This document shows positions 52,421 to 61,289 of a DNA stretch of 64,000 nucleotides, piece by piece (positions within the stretch are counted from its first letter, which is position 1; every line of letters begins with the position of its first letter). Source of the stretch: Streptomyces curacoi (GTDB taxonomy: Bacteria; Actinomycetota; Actinomycetes; Streptomycetales; Streptomycetaceae). The notes under the pieces are model-generated. The model had not been told where the DNA came from, did not search any database, and saw nothing but the letters and a program-made list of their open reading frames with translations. Position numbers and translations under genes: made by a program. The stretch spans positions 306,019 through 370,018 of the forward strand of contig NZ_KQ947987.1 of NCBI RefSeq assembly GCF_001513975.1, read 5' to 3'.

Positions 52421-54784
52421 TCACCTCGAAGCCCGCACCGCCGCCTCCGGGGCGGCCCGCATCCAGTGGTTCTCCGTGCTCCAGCCCAGGAAGCGCCGGG
52501 CGCGGCCCTCGTCCGCCGTGCCGTCGGTCTCGAAGGCGCCGCCCTCGGCGACCAGGATCAGGCCGGCCAGGGCGGGGGCCAGCCGGATCGCGACAGGGGC
52601 GGGGTGGCGGGCCGTCTCCTCCTCCAGGCCGGAGAGGACCCGCCGCTGTTCGTCGGGCCGGCACAGGGACAGGTGGAACAGCATCTGGCGCCAGGCGTAC
52701 GCCGCGTCCTTGATGGTGGCCAGGGGACGCGGGTTGCCGTGGACACGGGCCGTCAGACGGCACACCGTGACGAAGCAGCGGTGGGCCAGGTCGGCCCAGC
52801 CGGGCCGCGGGGCGATGCCGGCCCGGTGGACCAGGGTGGCGAGGTTGTGCGTGGTCAGGATCTGCGCCTGCTCGATCACCTTGCCGTTGGCCGCCACCGA
52901 CCAGGACCGGGACGCCGGTGCCGTCCCCGCCCGCTCGGCGCACAGCTTCGCGAAGCCGGGTGAGGTGCGGGCGCCGTACGAGCGGCTCAGGGCCGCGCCC
53001 GTCTCGGTGATCGCGAGGTTGCGGATCGCGGCGTAGTCGATGCCGTAGTAGCGCTCGTACAGCGTGCCGCCGAGCAGTTCGCCCGCGATCCGCGCCGCCG
53101 TGAGGAACTTCGGGCTGAACGTGCCCATGAAGATGTCGGCGGCCAGCTCCTCGACAAGGGGTGCCCCGAGGTCGGCCTGGCGGGCCAGCACGCCGAGTTC
53201 ACGGACGAGCGGGTTGGGCAATATCGTGCCCGGGAAGGCCTGCACGGCCAGCTCGCCCAGCTGCCGCAGCACGGCGAGCGTGCCCTCGCCGTCCGCCTTG
53301 CCGACCACCGCGGCGCGCTGCCCTGCCACCGCCCGCACCCAGGGCAGTTCCTCGACGCGCACCTGCCGCTCCAGATCGAGCAGGAGCAGCGAACGGCGGT
53401 TTCGGAACGCCCGGTAGTTCGCGGCCATCAGCGCCCGCAGCGCGTCGTCGCGGTACGCCTGCGCGGTGGTGGCGGCGACCAGCTGCGGCACCAGCTCGGC
53501 CAGGACCTCGGCGGACGGGACGACGCCCCGCTCGACGAGCGTGCCGATCGGCGCGCTCAGCGCGGACTCGACGACCTGCCGGATCGCGGGCGGTACGGCC
53601 GCCCCGGCGGGCAGGCCGGTCTCCCGGCTCTCCTGCCGGGTCACCGGTGAGACGAGCGGGCCGACCTCGGCGATGCCCGTGTCCTGCGGGAGCCCGGCCA
53701 GCCGGCGCAGCACCAGCTGGGCCAGGGCGTGGTGGGAGGGCAGCGCCGCCTGCTCGGCCTGGCGGCGGCGCAGGGCCGTGTGCGATGCGGAGCCGGGCAG
53801 GCCGCGCCGCCGCACCATGGACGCCACCGCGTGCCGCAGCAGGCCGAGCCGGCGCGCGTCCAGCGGCCGTCCGGCGACGGTCTCCTCCAGCGCGCCGCGC
53901 AGCACGGCCAGGTTCTCCTTGGGGTTGCGGTGCTTGGTGCAGCGGGTGTGCGCCGCGGCCAGCAGCCGGTAGCGGTCCAGGAGGGCGGCGCCGCGTGTCA
54001 ACCAGTCGGCGTCCGGGGTGAGTTCGAGCACCCGTCCGTCCCGCGCCGTCTCCAGCCAGTGGCCGAGCAGCTCGTCGCCGAACGGCTGCCATACGGCGAG
54101 TGCCTCGCGCTGGGTCTCCACGGCGGCGTTGGGCCGTCGGCGGATCAGGGTGTCGACGGTGTCGGAGACGGTCAGCCGATGGACCGGCCCGGTGGCATCC
54201 GGGGCGGCGGTGGCAGCGGCGGCCGTGGCGGGCTCGTCCGCCGGACGGGGCAGGAAGCGCAGCCGGTCGGCGAACGGTTCCAGCTCCGCCGCGAGGTCCA
54301 GCGCCCCGTCCGTCCTGCCGTGCCGCACCAGCCAGGCCACGGTCAGCAGCGCGGCCTCCTCGGGCACGGCGACGTCGTAGCGGCCGCTGTCCAGCAGCCC
54401 CCACAGCCAGGAGAGCCCGGACTCGGTGAGGCAGTGGGCGAACAGCGCCCGCCGCTCGGCCGGCACCCCGAAGTCCCGCGCGGCCCGCGTCTCGTACGGC
54501 TGCAACGGGCCGCCCGCGCCCGGGGTTCCGGTGGCGAAGCCGCCGCGCACCACCTCGGGGGTCACCCACGCCGGAAGCCCCGCCACCGGCGTGCGCGAAC
54601 CGATCGTCAGCCGGCCGGCGGCCATTCCCGCGAGCACGGCCCGCCAGCGCTGCCCGCGCTCCTCGGCCCGGCGCCGGGTGTCGGCGTCCGCATGGGTGAG
54701 CGCCGTGGTGAAGGCCTTGGCCGACTGGGCCGCCGCATAGGACGGGGCCGCGGTGAGGGGCTGCTGCTCAGCGTTGTCGTTCAT
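52421..54784 (-). CDS. Large conserved hypothetical protein, 787 aa, behind tRNA-like elements
   Basis: I do not recognise this family. The sequence is a long alpha-helical protein without signal peptide, membrane helix or nucleotide-binding motif. Recognisable blocks are RGGFATGTPGAGGPLQPYET, HCLTESGLSWLWGLLDSGRY, LAAAHTRCTKHRNPKENLAV, SPKFLTAARIAGELLGGTLY, YERYYGIDYAAIRNLAITET and EQAQILTTHNLATLVHRAG. Several basic patches are compatible with RNA or DNA binding, but that is only inference. The ATG at 54784 comes 4 bases after the end of a tRNA-like element and has no visible ribosome binding site. The longer open frame to 55315 is the translation of the tRNA-like elements and is not real protein. 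Confidence 0.8.
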   Translation of the reverse strand: MNDNAEQQPLTAAPSYAAAQSAKAFTTALTHADADTRRRAEERGQRWRAVLAGMAAGRLTIGSRTPVAGLPAWVTPEVVRGGFATGTPGAGGPLQPYETRAARDFGVPAERRALFAHCLTESGLSWLWGLLDSGRYDVAVPEEAALLTVAWLVRHGRTDGALDLAAELEPFADRLRFLPRPADEPATAAAATAAPDATGPVHRLTVSDTVDTLIRRRPNAAVETQREALAVWQPFGDELLGHWLETARDGRVLELTPDADWLTRGAALLDRYRLLAAAHTRCTKHRNPKENLAVLRGALEETVAGRPLDARRLGLLRHAVASMVRRRGLPGSASHTALRRRQAEQAALPSHHALAQLVLRRLAGLPQDTGIAEVGPLVSPVTRQESRETGLPAGAAVPPAIRQVVESALSAPIGTLVERGVVPSAEVLAELVPQLVAATTAQAYRDDALRALMAANYRAFRNRRSLLLLDLERQVRVEELPWVRAVAGQRAAVVGKADGEGTLAVLRQLGELAVQAFPGTILPNPLVRELGVLARQADLGAPLVEELAADIFMGTFSPKFLTAARIAGELLGGTLYERYYGIDYAAIRNLAITETGAALSRSYGARTSPGFAKLCAERAGTAPASRSWSVAANGKVIEQAQILTTHNLATLVHRAGIAPRPGWADLAHRCFVTVCRLTARVHGNPRPLATIKDAAYAWRQMLFHLSLCRPDEQRRVLSGLEEETARHPAPVAIRLAPALAGLILVAEGGAFETDGTADEGRARRFLGWSTENHWMRAAPEAAVRASR

Positions 54785-54788
54785 AAGC

Positions 54789-54859
54789 CGACGTGGCAGG
54801 TTCCGCCCCTGCGCCCTCCGGGTCCCGAGCCCGGTGCTCTGCTGCTGAGCTACACGTCG
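54789..54859 (-). ncRNA. tRNA-like element A (anticodon CGG)
   Basis: On the minus strand 71 nt fold as a full cloverleaf. The parts are: acceptor CGACGTG/CACGTCG (7 bp); T8 A9; D stem GCTC/GAGC with a 7-nt loop AGCAGCA; A26; anticodon stem CCGGG/CCCGG with loop CTCGGGA (anticodon CGG, T33 and G37 present); variable loop AGGGC; T stem GCAGG/CCTGC. The T loop is GGCGGAA instead of TTCRANY, keeping only C56 and a purine at 57; the D loop lacks the GG pair. No CCA is encoded. This is a tRNA mimic or a degenerate tRNA, not a normal tRNA-Pro. Its 3' end is 4 nt from the ATG of the 787-codon gene. Confidence 0.75.
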
Positions 54860-54863
54860 AGGC

Positions 54864-54934
54864 CGACGTGGCAGGTGCTGCCCCTGCGCCCTCCGGGTGT
54901 ACAGCCCGGTGCTCTGCTGCTGAGCTACACGTCG
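54864..54934 (-). ncRNA. tRNA-like element B (anticodon GTA)
   Basis: A second 71-nt cloverleaf 4 nt upstream of element A, with identical acceptor, D arm, anticodon stem, variable loop and T stem. It differs from A only in the anticodon loop (CTGTACA, anticodon GTA, with C37) and the T loop (GGCAGCA). Bacterial tRNA-Tyr has a long variable arm, absent here, so it cannot be a normal tRNA-Tyr. The tandem arrangement, with change limited to the two loops, argues that the folded shape has been kept or that duplication is recent. Confidence 0.72.
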
Positions 54935-55049
54935 ACGACCGCCGACGGTATGAGGGGCACGGGCGGCCCTACAACCCGTTTTCCCGGGAGTGAATCGCTG
55001 ATCCACCGGAAGGTTGACTTTCGGCTGATCGAGCCAGAGCATTGCCGGG

Positions 55050-56534
55050 GTGAGCCACTTCGAGCATGTGCCGCTCCCGTCGACCGCACTCCCCGTCGAC
55101 CTGGACGAAGCCGCCCACCGCTGTCTGGTCGCCGGGTTCGACGGGGCCACGAGCGTGCCGGACACCCTCAAGCAGCTCATCGACCGCGGCCTCGGCGGGG
55201 TCATCCTGTTCACCCGCAACATCCGCGACGCGCGGCAGGTGCGCCGCCTCACCGACGAGCTGCGGGCCATACGCCCGGACCTCCTCGTCGCCATCGACAA
55301 CGAAGGCGGCGGCATCGGCCACCTGGCCGGCGCCGGCGCACCCGACGTCCCCGGCTCCTACGCCCTCGGCGTCGCCGACGACCCCAACCTCACCGCCCGC
55401 TGCGCCGACGCGCTGGCCGGCCACCTGGCCACCCTCGGCATCACCGCCTCCTACGCCCCCGTCGCCGACCTCCAGCACCGGCCGGACAACCCCATCGTGC
55501 GCACCCGCTCCTTCGGCGCCGACCCCGAGCTCGCCGCCCGCCATCTGCGCGCCTGGATCACCGCCACCGAGGCCCGCTCCATCGCCTCCTGCGCCAAGCA
55601 CTTCCCCGGCCACGGCGGCACGGTCACCGACAGCCACCACGAGACGGCCGTCGACCCACGGCCGTACGACGAACTGCGCACCGACCTCGAACCGTTCCGC
55701 GCCGCGATCGCCGCGGGCGTGCCGATGCTGATGAGCGCCCATGTCGTCTTCCCGGCCCTCGACCCCAACCGGCCCGCCACGCTCAGCCGCCGCATCCTGG
55801 GCGATCTGCTCCGCCACGACCTCGGCTTCGACGGCGTCCTCGTCAGCGACGCGCTGGAGATGAAGGCGATCGCCGACCGGTACGGCGAGGCGGCCGGGGC
55901 GCGCATCGCGCTCGCCGCGGGCGCGGACCAGGTCATCGTCGCCGTGGCAGACCTGGACGTCACCCTGGCCTGCCGGGACGCGGTGCTGGACGCGCTGCGG
56001 ACCGGCGTCCTCGCCCAGGAACGCGTCGAGGAGGCCGCCGGGCGGGTGCGGCGGCTCGCCGAGCGCTATGCGACCCCGCCCGGCGAGGTCGCCGGCTGGG
56101 ACGCGGAGGCCGGTCTCACGGCCGCGCGCCGGGCCGTACGCAGCCGGGGCGTGCCGTCCGCCGTGCGCGGCGCCCATGTCGTCGACCTGTCCCCGGCGCC
56201 GCATCCCGCGCTCAACTGGGGCGGCGAGGACCTGCTGACCGAGGTGCGCGCCGTCGACCCCACGGCGACGGGGACGGCGGTGACCGGGGAGTGCGCGGAC
56301 CCGGACGCCCTCGTCGAGGGGATCGTGCGCCGGTGCGGGGACGCACCCCTGGTCGTCGCCACGTGCGACGCCGGACTGCATCCCTGGCAGGCGCGGCTGC
56401 GGGACGCCCTGTCGGCCCGGCGCCCGGACGCGCTGCGGCTGGACACGGGACTGCCGGAGGGCGGCGCGCTGTGCTCGTACGGGCGCGGACGGGCCAACCT
56501 GCGGGCGGTCGCCGAGGTGCTGGCGGGCGTCTGA
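55050..56534 (+). CDS. Glycoside hydrolase family 3 beta-N-acetylhexosaminidase (NagZ-like)
   Basis: A 494-residue GH3 enzyme. The NagZ-type signature KHFPGHGGTVTDSHHE contains the His/Asp general acid dyad, the strand LISAH is represented by PMLMSAHVVFPALDPNRPAT, and the nucleophile Asp is in GFDGVLVSDALEMKAI. The residues LVAIDNEGGGIGHL are the substrate-loop of the family. A smaller C-terminal domain (residues 360-494) replaces the GH3 sandwich. No signal peptide, so it may recycle wall or chitin fragments inside the cell. The GTG at 55050 is preceded by CCGGGG. It lies in a cluster with a sugar kinase and other glycosidases. Confidence 0.9.
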   Translation: MSHFEHVPLPSTALPVDLDEAAHRCLVAGFDGATSVPDTLKQLIDRGLGGVILFTRNIRDARQVRRLTDELRAIRPDLLVAIDNEGGGIGHLAGAGAPDVPGSYALGVADDPNLTARCADALAGHLATLGITASYAPVADLQHRPDNPIVRTRSFGADPELAARHLRAWITATEARSIASCAKHFPGHGGTVTDSHHETAVDPRPYDELRTDLEPFRAAIAAGVPMLMSAHVVFPALDPNRPATLSRRILGDLLRHDLGFDGVLVSDALEMKAIADRYGEAAGARIALAAGADQVIVAVADLDVTLACRDAVLDALRTGVLAQERVEEAAGRVRRLAERYATPPGEVAGWDAEAGLTAARRAVRSRGVPSAVRGAHVVDLSPAPHPALNWGGEDLLTEVRAVDPTATGTAVTGECADPDALVEGIVRRCGDAPLVVATCDAGLHPWQARLRDALSARRPDALRLDTGLPEGGALCSYGRGRANLRAVAEVLAGV

Positions 56535-56569
56535 GGAGCGGCGCGCTCCGTACGGTTGGGGAGCGGCGC

Positions 56570-57865
56570 TCAGGACGGCCGTACGACCTCCTTGATCCCC
56601 CGCGCCGCCAGATACCGCGCGTCCCCCGCCGCCGCGGCCAGGACCACCGCCGGGCGGACCCCTTCCGTCCGCATCCGCATCCACGCCTCGAAGAACGCGC
56701 CGCCCGGACCGGACACCGACCGCGTGCCCGGCGCGCAGTCCAGGACCAGGGCGGTCTCGCGCGGCGGGGCGCGGTGCGGTCCCTGACGCAGGTCGGCGAC
56801 GGCCTCTGCGAGGGCGGCGGCGATCGGCTTGGGGCGGCCGGACGAGTCGAACAGGCCCAGCGTGTACTCCAGTTCCGGGAAGTCGGCCAGGGAGCGGTCC
56901 ACATCGTGGGAGCACCACCAGGTCACGCCCCACAGCCCCGGGCAGTCGGCCGCGTTCCGTACGGTGGCCCGCGCGAAGTCCGGCGCGTCGGCGGCCGGAA
57001 TGTGCGGTTCGGGCGCGCCCGTCTCCTGGACCCAGACCGGGCGCGCCGGGTCGGTGGCGTACGCCTTGGCCAGCTCGGTGCCGTACTCGGCGAGGTGCAG
57101 GACCTGCGGGGAGCGGGGGCCGTAGCGGCGGGCGCAGTCGCCGGAGAACACCCAGGGGTGGACGGTGGTCAGATCGCCCTTGCGGGCCGAGGCCTCGGGG
57201 GTGAAGGGGTGGTCGTCGCCGTACCAGGCGGCGTCGTACGCGGAGTGCGTGACCAGGCCGCCGCCCTCGCCGAGTCCGTCCCGGGCGGCGGCCAGCAGGG
57301 TGTCGAGGTAGTGGTCGACCTCGTCCGCCGTCACCGGGTTGTGCTCGACCAGGTTGTTGAGCTCGTTGCCGAGCTGGAGACCGATCAGGTGGGGGCGGCC
57401 CGCGAGGGCGCGGCCCAGTGTGCGCAGGAGGGTGGCCTGGGCGTCGATGGCCTCCGCGTCCGTGAAGACGTTGCGGTGGTGCCAGCTGCGGGTCCACTCC
57501 GGGTAGAAGTCGAAGCTCGACAGATGGCCCTGCACGCCGTCCACGAGGACGTCGAGACCGGCCTCGCCGGCCAGGTCGACCAGATGCGCCAGCTGGTCGA
57601 CGGCGGCCGTGCGGACGACGGCGCGGTTCGGCTGGAGCAGCGGCCAGAGGTGGAAGACACGGACGTGGTCGAGGCCGAGACCGGCGATCTGGTCCAGGTC
57701 CGCACGCGCGCGTGCCGGGTCGAAGTCGTGCCAGGAGTGGAACCAGCCGTGGCGGGGCGTGTAGTTGACGCCGAAGCGGAGCGGGTGGATGGGATCCTCC
57801 TCGGGTCCGGCCCTGCTTTCGGTCAGGGCCTGGCTCTTGTCCACCGCGAATGTATCAACCACCAT
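56570..57865 (-). CDS. Cellulase-fold (GH5-like) glycosidase, 431 aa
   Basis: The protein is a TIM-barrel glycosidase without a signal peptide. FGVNYTPRHGWFHSWHDFDP opens the barrel, the acid/base glutamate is in LIGLQLGNELNNLVEHNP, and the nucleophile is expected in PVWVQETGAPEPHIP. WGVTWWCSHDVDRSLADFPE closes the active site. A short Ala-rich tail follows. Clan GH-A enzymes cover beta-mannanases, beta-glucosidases and others; the substrate cannot be read. ATG at 57865 lies only 8 bases from the start of the divergent kinase gene. A later GTG at 57844 would still keep the full barrel. Confidence 0.82.
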   Translation of the reverse strand: MVVDTFAVDKSQALTESRAGPEEDPIHPLRFGVNYTPRHGWFHSWHDFDPARARADLDQIAGLGLDHVRVFHLWPLLQPNRAVVRTAAVDQLAHLVDLAGEAGLDVLVDGVQGHLSSFDFYPEWTRSWHHRNVFTDAEAIDAQATLLRTLGRALAGRPHLIGLQLGNELNNLVEHNPVTADEVDHYLDTLLAAARDGLGEGGGLVTHSAYDAAWYGDDHPFTPEASARKGDLTTVHPWVFSGDCARRYGPRSPQVLHLAEYGTELAKAYATDPARPVWVQETGAPEPHIPAADAPDFARATVRNAADCPGLWGVTWWCSHDVDRSLADFPELEYTLGLFDSSGRPKPIAAALAEAVADLRQGPHRAPPRETALVLDCAPGTRSVSGPGGAFFEAWMRMRTEGVRPAVVLAAAAGDARYLAARGIKEVVRPS

Positions 57866-57873
57866 GGTCGCCA

Positions 57874-58899
57874 ATGAATAGTGATTTGAACCAAGCTTTG
57901 GCTGGGCGGGAACCGGCGTACGTCGTCGGCCTGGACGCCGGCGGCACCCGCACCCGCGCCGTCCTGGCGCCGGTGCGCCCCGGAGAACCGGAGGGCGAAG
58001 GCGTCGGAGGGCCGGGCAACGCCCTGACCGTGCCCGGCCCCCAGCTCACCGAGCACCTCGTCGAGGCCCTCGCGCAGGCCGTGCCGGAAGGGCTGCGCAG
58101 CCGTGTCGCGTCCGTGGCCGGCGGGTTCGCGGGCGCCTCGCGGACCGCCCCGGACGAGCCGGGCCGGATCAAGGCACACGCCGCCCTCACCCTCGCCCTG
58201 CGGCGGCTCGGCATCGACGCCGCGTCGGTGGAGATCCACAGCGACATCGAGGCCGCGTTCGCCTCCGCGCCCGGCTGCCCCGCCGACGGACTCGCGCTGG
58301 TGGCCGGCACCGGCGCGGTCGCGGCGCGCATCACCGCCCGTGCCTGCACCGCCACCGCCGGCGGCGACGGCTGGCTGCTCGGCGACGACGGCGGCGGCTT
58401 CTGGATCGGGCGCGAGGCGGTACGGGTGGCGCTGCGCATGGCGGACGGACGGGGCGGGCCGACGGCGCTGGCCGCGTCGGTCGGGCAGGCGCTGGGCGTG
58501 CCGGAGGACGTACTGCCGGGAGACCTTCCGGGTACGTACGACGAGCAGTTGTGGACGCGGGCCCGGCGCGAGGCTTACCGCATGCACCTGCTCCCGGCCG
58601 TCATGGCCGCGCCGCCGGTCCGCCTGGCCCGGTTCGCGCCGCTCGTCGCCGAGGCCGCCCGGCGCCAGGACGCCGTCGCCGCGCGGATCCTCGCGTCGGC
58701 CGCCGACCACCTCGCCGGCACCGTCCGCGCCCTCGCACCCCGGCCCGGTGAGCGCGTGGTCGCGACCGGCGGCCTGCTCGGCCCCGACGGCCCGCTCACC
58801 GAGCCCCTCACCGCCCGGCTCCAGCCCCTCGGACTCACCCTCGACTGGGTGCCGGACGGCTCTTGGGGAGCGGTGGCGCTGGCCCGCCTCGCCCTCTGA
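57874..58899 (+). CDS. BadF/BcrA/NAGK-type sugar kinase
   Basis: A 341-residue ASKHA kinase. Phosphate-1 motif YVVGLDAGGTRTRAVLA, phosphate-2 ALVAGTGAVAARITA, a following segment DGWLLGDDGGGFWIGREAVR, and adenosine motif ERVVATGGLLGPDGPLTE are all in place. It resembles eukaryote-type N-acetylglucosamine kinases and would phosphorylate a free amino sugar or glucosamine released by the neighbouring hydrolases. The ATG at 57874 has no strong ribosome site; the start is 8 bases from the divergent glycosidase start. The GH3 gene follows after 38 bases. Confidence 0.86.
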   Translation: MNSDLNQALAGREPAYVVGLDAGGTRTRAVLAPVRPGEPEGEGVGGPGNALTVPGPQLTEHLVEALAQAVPEGLRSRVASVAGGFAGASRTAPDEPGRIKAHAALTLALRRLGIDAASVEIHSDIEAAFASAPGCPADGLALVAGTGAVAARITARACTATAGGDGWLLGDDGGGFWIGREAVRVALRMADGRGGPTALAASVGQALGVPEDVLPGDLPGTYDEQLWTRARREAYRMHLLPAVMAAPPVRLARFAPLVAEAARRQDAVAARILASAADHLAGTVRALAPRPGERVVATGGLLGPDGPLTEPLTARLQPLGLTLDWVPDGSWGAVALARLAL

Positions 58900-58937
58900 A
58901 CGCCGCACCAAGTGCTCACACGAAAGGGACCGGCCGT

Positions 58938-61289
58938 ATGCCGACTCCGGAACCCGCGGCCACCGAGGCCGAGCCCCAGCTCCTCGCCGAGCGCGGCAGT
59001 CACGACGGCCGTCCCCACGACAACCACCCCCGCCACGACCGCCCCCACCACGGCCCCGACCCGCTCTACCGCGACCCCACCGCCCCCGTCGACGCCCGCG
59101 TCAGCGACCTGCTGCCCCGCATGACCCTGCGCGAGAAGATCGGCCAGCTCAACCAGCGGATGTACGGCTGGAACGCCTACCGCCGCACCCCCGACGGCGG
59201 CTTCCAACTCACCGAGGCCCTGTACGCCGAGACCGACCGCTTCGAGGGCCTCGGCGCCCTCTACGGCCTCCAGCGCGCCGACGCCTGGTCCGGCGTCGAC
59301 CACACGAACGGACCCGGCGCGGAGGACGGCGCGGCCCTCGCCGAGCTGGTGCAGCGGCATGTCGTCGAGCGCAGCCGGCTCGGCATACCGGCGCTGTTCG
59401 TCGAGGAGGTGCCGCACGGCCACATGGCCCTGGACGGCACGGTCCTGCCCGTCAACCTGGCCGTCGGCGCGACCTGGGACCCGCAGCTGTACGAGTGCGC
59501 CGCCGCCACGGCCGCGGCCGAACTGCGGGCCCGCGGCGGCCATGTCGCCCTCGTCTCGGCGCTCGACATCGCCCGCGACCCCCGCTGGGGCCGCACCGAG
59601 GAGTGCTTCGGTGAGGACCCGTACCTGGCGGCCTGCTTCACGGAAGCCGTCGTACGGGGCATGCAGGGCGAGCCCGGCGAGTACTTCGCCGCCGACAAGG
59701 CCCCCGTCGTCCTCAAGCACTTCGCCGGACAGGCCGCCACCATCGGCGGCCGCAACTCCGCCGAGTCCGAGCTCGGACTCCGCGAACTCCACGAGATCCA
59801 TCTGCCCGCCGCCCGGGCCGGCGTCCGGGCCGGGGCCGCCGCCGTCATGGCCGCCTACAACGAGGTCGACGGGATGCCCTGCGCCGGCAACAGGGCCCTG
59901 CTCACCGAACTGCTCAGGGACCGCTGGGGCTTCGAGGGGCTGGTCATGGCCGACGGCCTCGCCGTGGACCGGCTGGCCCGTATCACCGGCGACAAGGTGT
60001 CCGCGGGCGCTCTCGCGCTGAACGCCGGTGTCGATCTGAGCCTGTGGGACGAGGGCTTCACCCACCTGGAGGAGGCGGTCGAGCGGGGGCTGGTGGCCGA
60101 GGATGCTCTCGACACCGCCGTGGCCCGGGTCCTGCGGCTGAAGTTCCGGCTGGGGCTGTTCGACCGGCAGGGCCCGACACCGCCGCCCTTCCCGGCCGGG
60201 GGCAGGGAAGTGAGCACTCGCGTCGCCCGGGGCGCGGTCACCCTCCTCCACAACGACGGCGGGGTCCTGCCCGTGCCGGCGGCCGTCTTCCGGATCGCCG
60301 TCCTCGGGCCCCAGTCCGCCACCACCGCCCACCAGTCGGGCGACTACACGGCCCCGCAGCGCCCCGGCACGGGGACGAGCGTGCTCGACGGGCTGCGGCG
60401 CCTCGCCCCGCCCGGTGTCGACATCCGGCACGCCCCGGGCTGCGCGCTCACCGGCGACGACCTCTCCGGCATCCCCGAGGCGGTCGCCGCGGCCGCCGCC
60501 TCCGACCTGGCGGTGCTCGTGCTGGGCGGATCCAGCGCCCGTACGCCCGACACGGAGTTCGACGCCAACGGGGCCGCCCGCAGTGCCGTTTCGCACATGA
60601 CCTGCGGCGAGGGCGCCGACCTGGCCGGACTGCGGCTCGGCAGGGCCCAGTACGCCCTGCTGGACGCCGTCACCGCGACCGGCACGCCCACGGCGGTCGT
60701 CGTGGTCCAGGGCCGCCCGCACGCCGTCCCCGAGGCGGCGGACCGCGCGGGCGCGCTGCTCACCGCCTGGTACCCGGGTCCATGGGGCGGCGAGGCGATC
60801 GCCGAGGTCCTCCTCGGGCACACCGACCCGACCGGCCGCCTGTCCGTCTCGGTCCCCCGCTCGGCGGACCGACTCCCCGTGTACTACAACCACAAGGAGA
60901 CGGAGTACGGCGGCTATGTGGACGGCAGCGCCGAGCCGCTGTACGGATTCGGGCACGGGCTGTCGTACACGAGCTTCACGTACGGGCCGCCGCGGCTGGA
61001 CGGGGACACCGTCCGTGTCGACGTCACCAACACCGGGCAGCGGTACGGCCGTACCGTCGCGCAGCTGTACATCCGGCGGCTGCGGACCCCCGTCTGGCCC
61101 CGCGCCCTCGAACTGCGGGGGTTCCGGGCCGTCGGGCTCGCGCCGGGCGAGACGCGCACGGTCGTCTTTTCCCGGCCCGCCACCGACGCCGGGACCACGG
61201 TGGAGGCCCGCGTCGCCGAGTCGGCGCGGGCCGCGCTGACCGCCGTACCGACTCAGAGCTTCACGGCACCGGACGAGACGCCCCTGTAG
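58938..61289 (+). CDS. Glycoside hydrolase family 3 beta-glucosidase/xylosidase
   Basis: A 783-residue intracellular GH3 enzyme with all three usual domains. The N-terminal barrel includes LREKIGQLNQRMYGWN, ALDIARDPRWGRTEECFGED and KHFAGQAATIGGRN; the nucleophile Asp is in WGFEGLVMADGLAVDRL. The alpha/beta sandwich includes VAVLGPQSATTAHQSGDYT, and a C-terminal fibronectin-like domain closes the protein (YGFGHGLSYTSFTYG and DVTNTGQRYGRTVAQLYI). A His-rich N-terminal tail (HDGRPHDNHPRHDRPHHGPD) of 40 residues is unusual. It should release glucose or xylose from short beta-linked oligosaccharides. Its 3' end overlaps the convergent permease gene by 37 bases. Confidence 0.9.
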   Translation: MPTPEPAATEAEPQLLAERGSHDGRPHDNHPRHDRPHHGPDPLYRDPTAPVDARVSDLLPRMTLREKIGQLNQRMYGWNAYRRTPDGGFQLTEALYAETDRFEGLGALYGLQRADAWSGVDHTNGPGAEDGAALAELVQRHVVERSRLGIPALFVEEVPHGHMALDGTVLPVNLAVGATWDPQLYECAAATAAAELRARGGHVALVSALDIARDPRWGRTEECFGEDPYLAACFTEAVVRGMQGEPGEYFAADKAPVVLKHFAGQAATIGGRNSAESELGLRELHEIHLPAARAGVRAGAAAVMAAYNEVDGMPCAGNRALLTELLRDRWGFEGLVMADGLAVDRLARITGDKVSAGALALNAGVDLSLWDEGFTHLEEAVERGLVAEDALDTAVARVLRLKFRLGLFDRQGPTPPPFPAGGREVSTRVARGAVTLLHNDGGVLPVPAAVFRIAVLGPQSATTAHQSGDYTAPQRPGTGTSVLDGLRRLAPPGVDIRHAPGCALTGDDLSGIPEAVAAAAASDLAVLVLGGSSARTPDTEFDANGAARSAVSHMTCGEGADLAGLRLGRAQYALLDAVTATGTPTAVVVVQGRPHAVPEAADRAGALLTAWYPGPWGGEAIAEVLLGHTDPTGRLSVSVPRSADRLPVYYNHKETEYGGYVDGSAEPLYGFGHGLSYTSFTYGPPRLDGDTVRVDVTNTGQRYGRTVAQLYIRRLRTPVWPRALELRGFRAVGLAPGETRTVVFSRPATDAGTTVEARVAESARAALTAVPTQSFTAPDETPL

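Noticed and set aside
54789..54934. tRNA-like pair as an attachment site of an integrated element
   Set aside because: No integrase, excisionase or duplicated tRNA end is found nearby; the copies are tandem and whole.
54935..55049. DasR-type operator near the NagZ-like and kinase genes
   Set aside because: I looked for the TGGTCTAGACCA-type core here and saw no match.
54785..55315. N-terminal extension of the 787-codon gene with repeated RVAQQQSTGL peptides
   Set aside because: This is the translation of the two tRNA-like elements; Gln-Gln-Gln-Ser peptides of this type are typical when tRNA sequence is read as protein.
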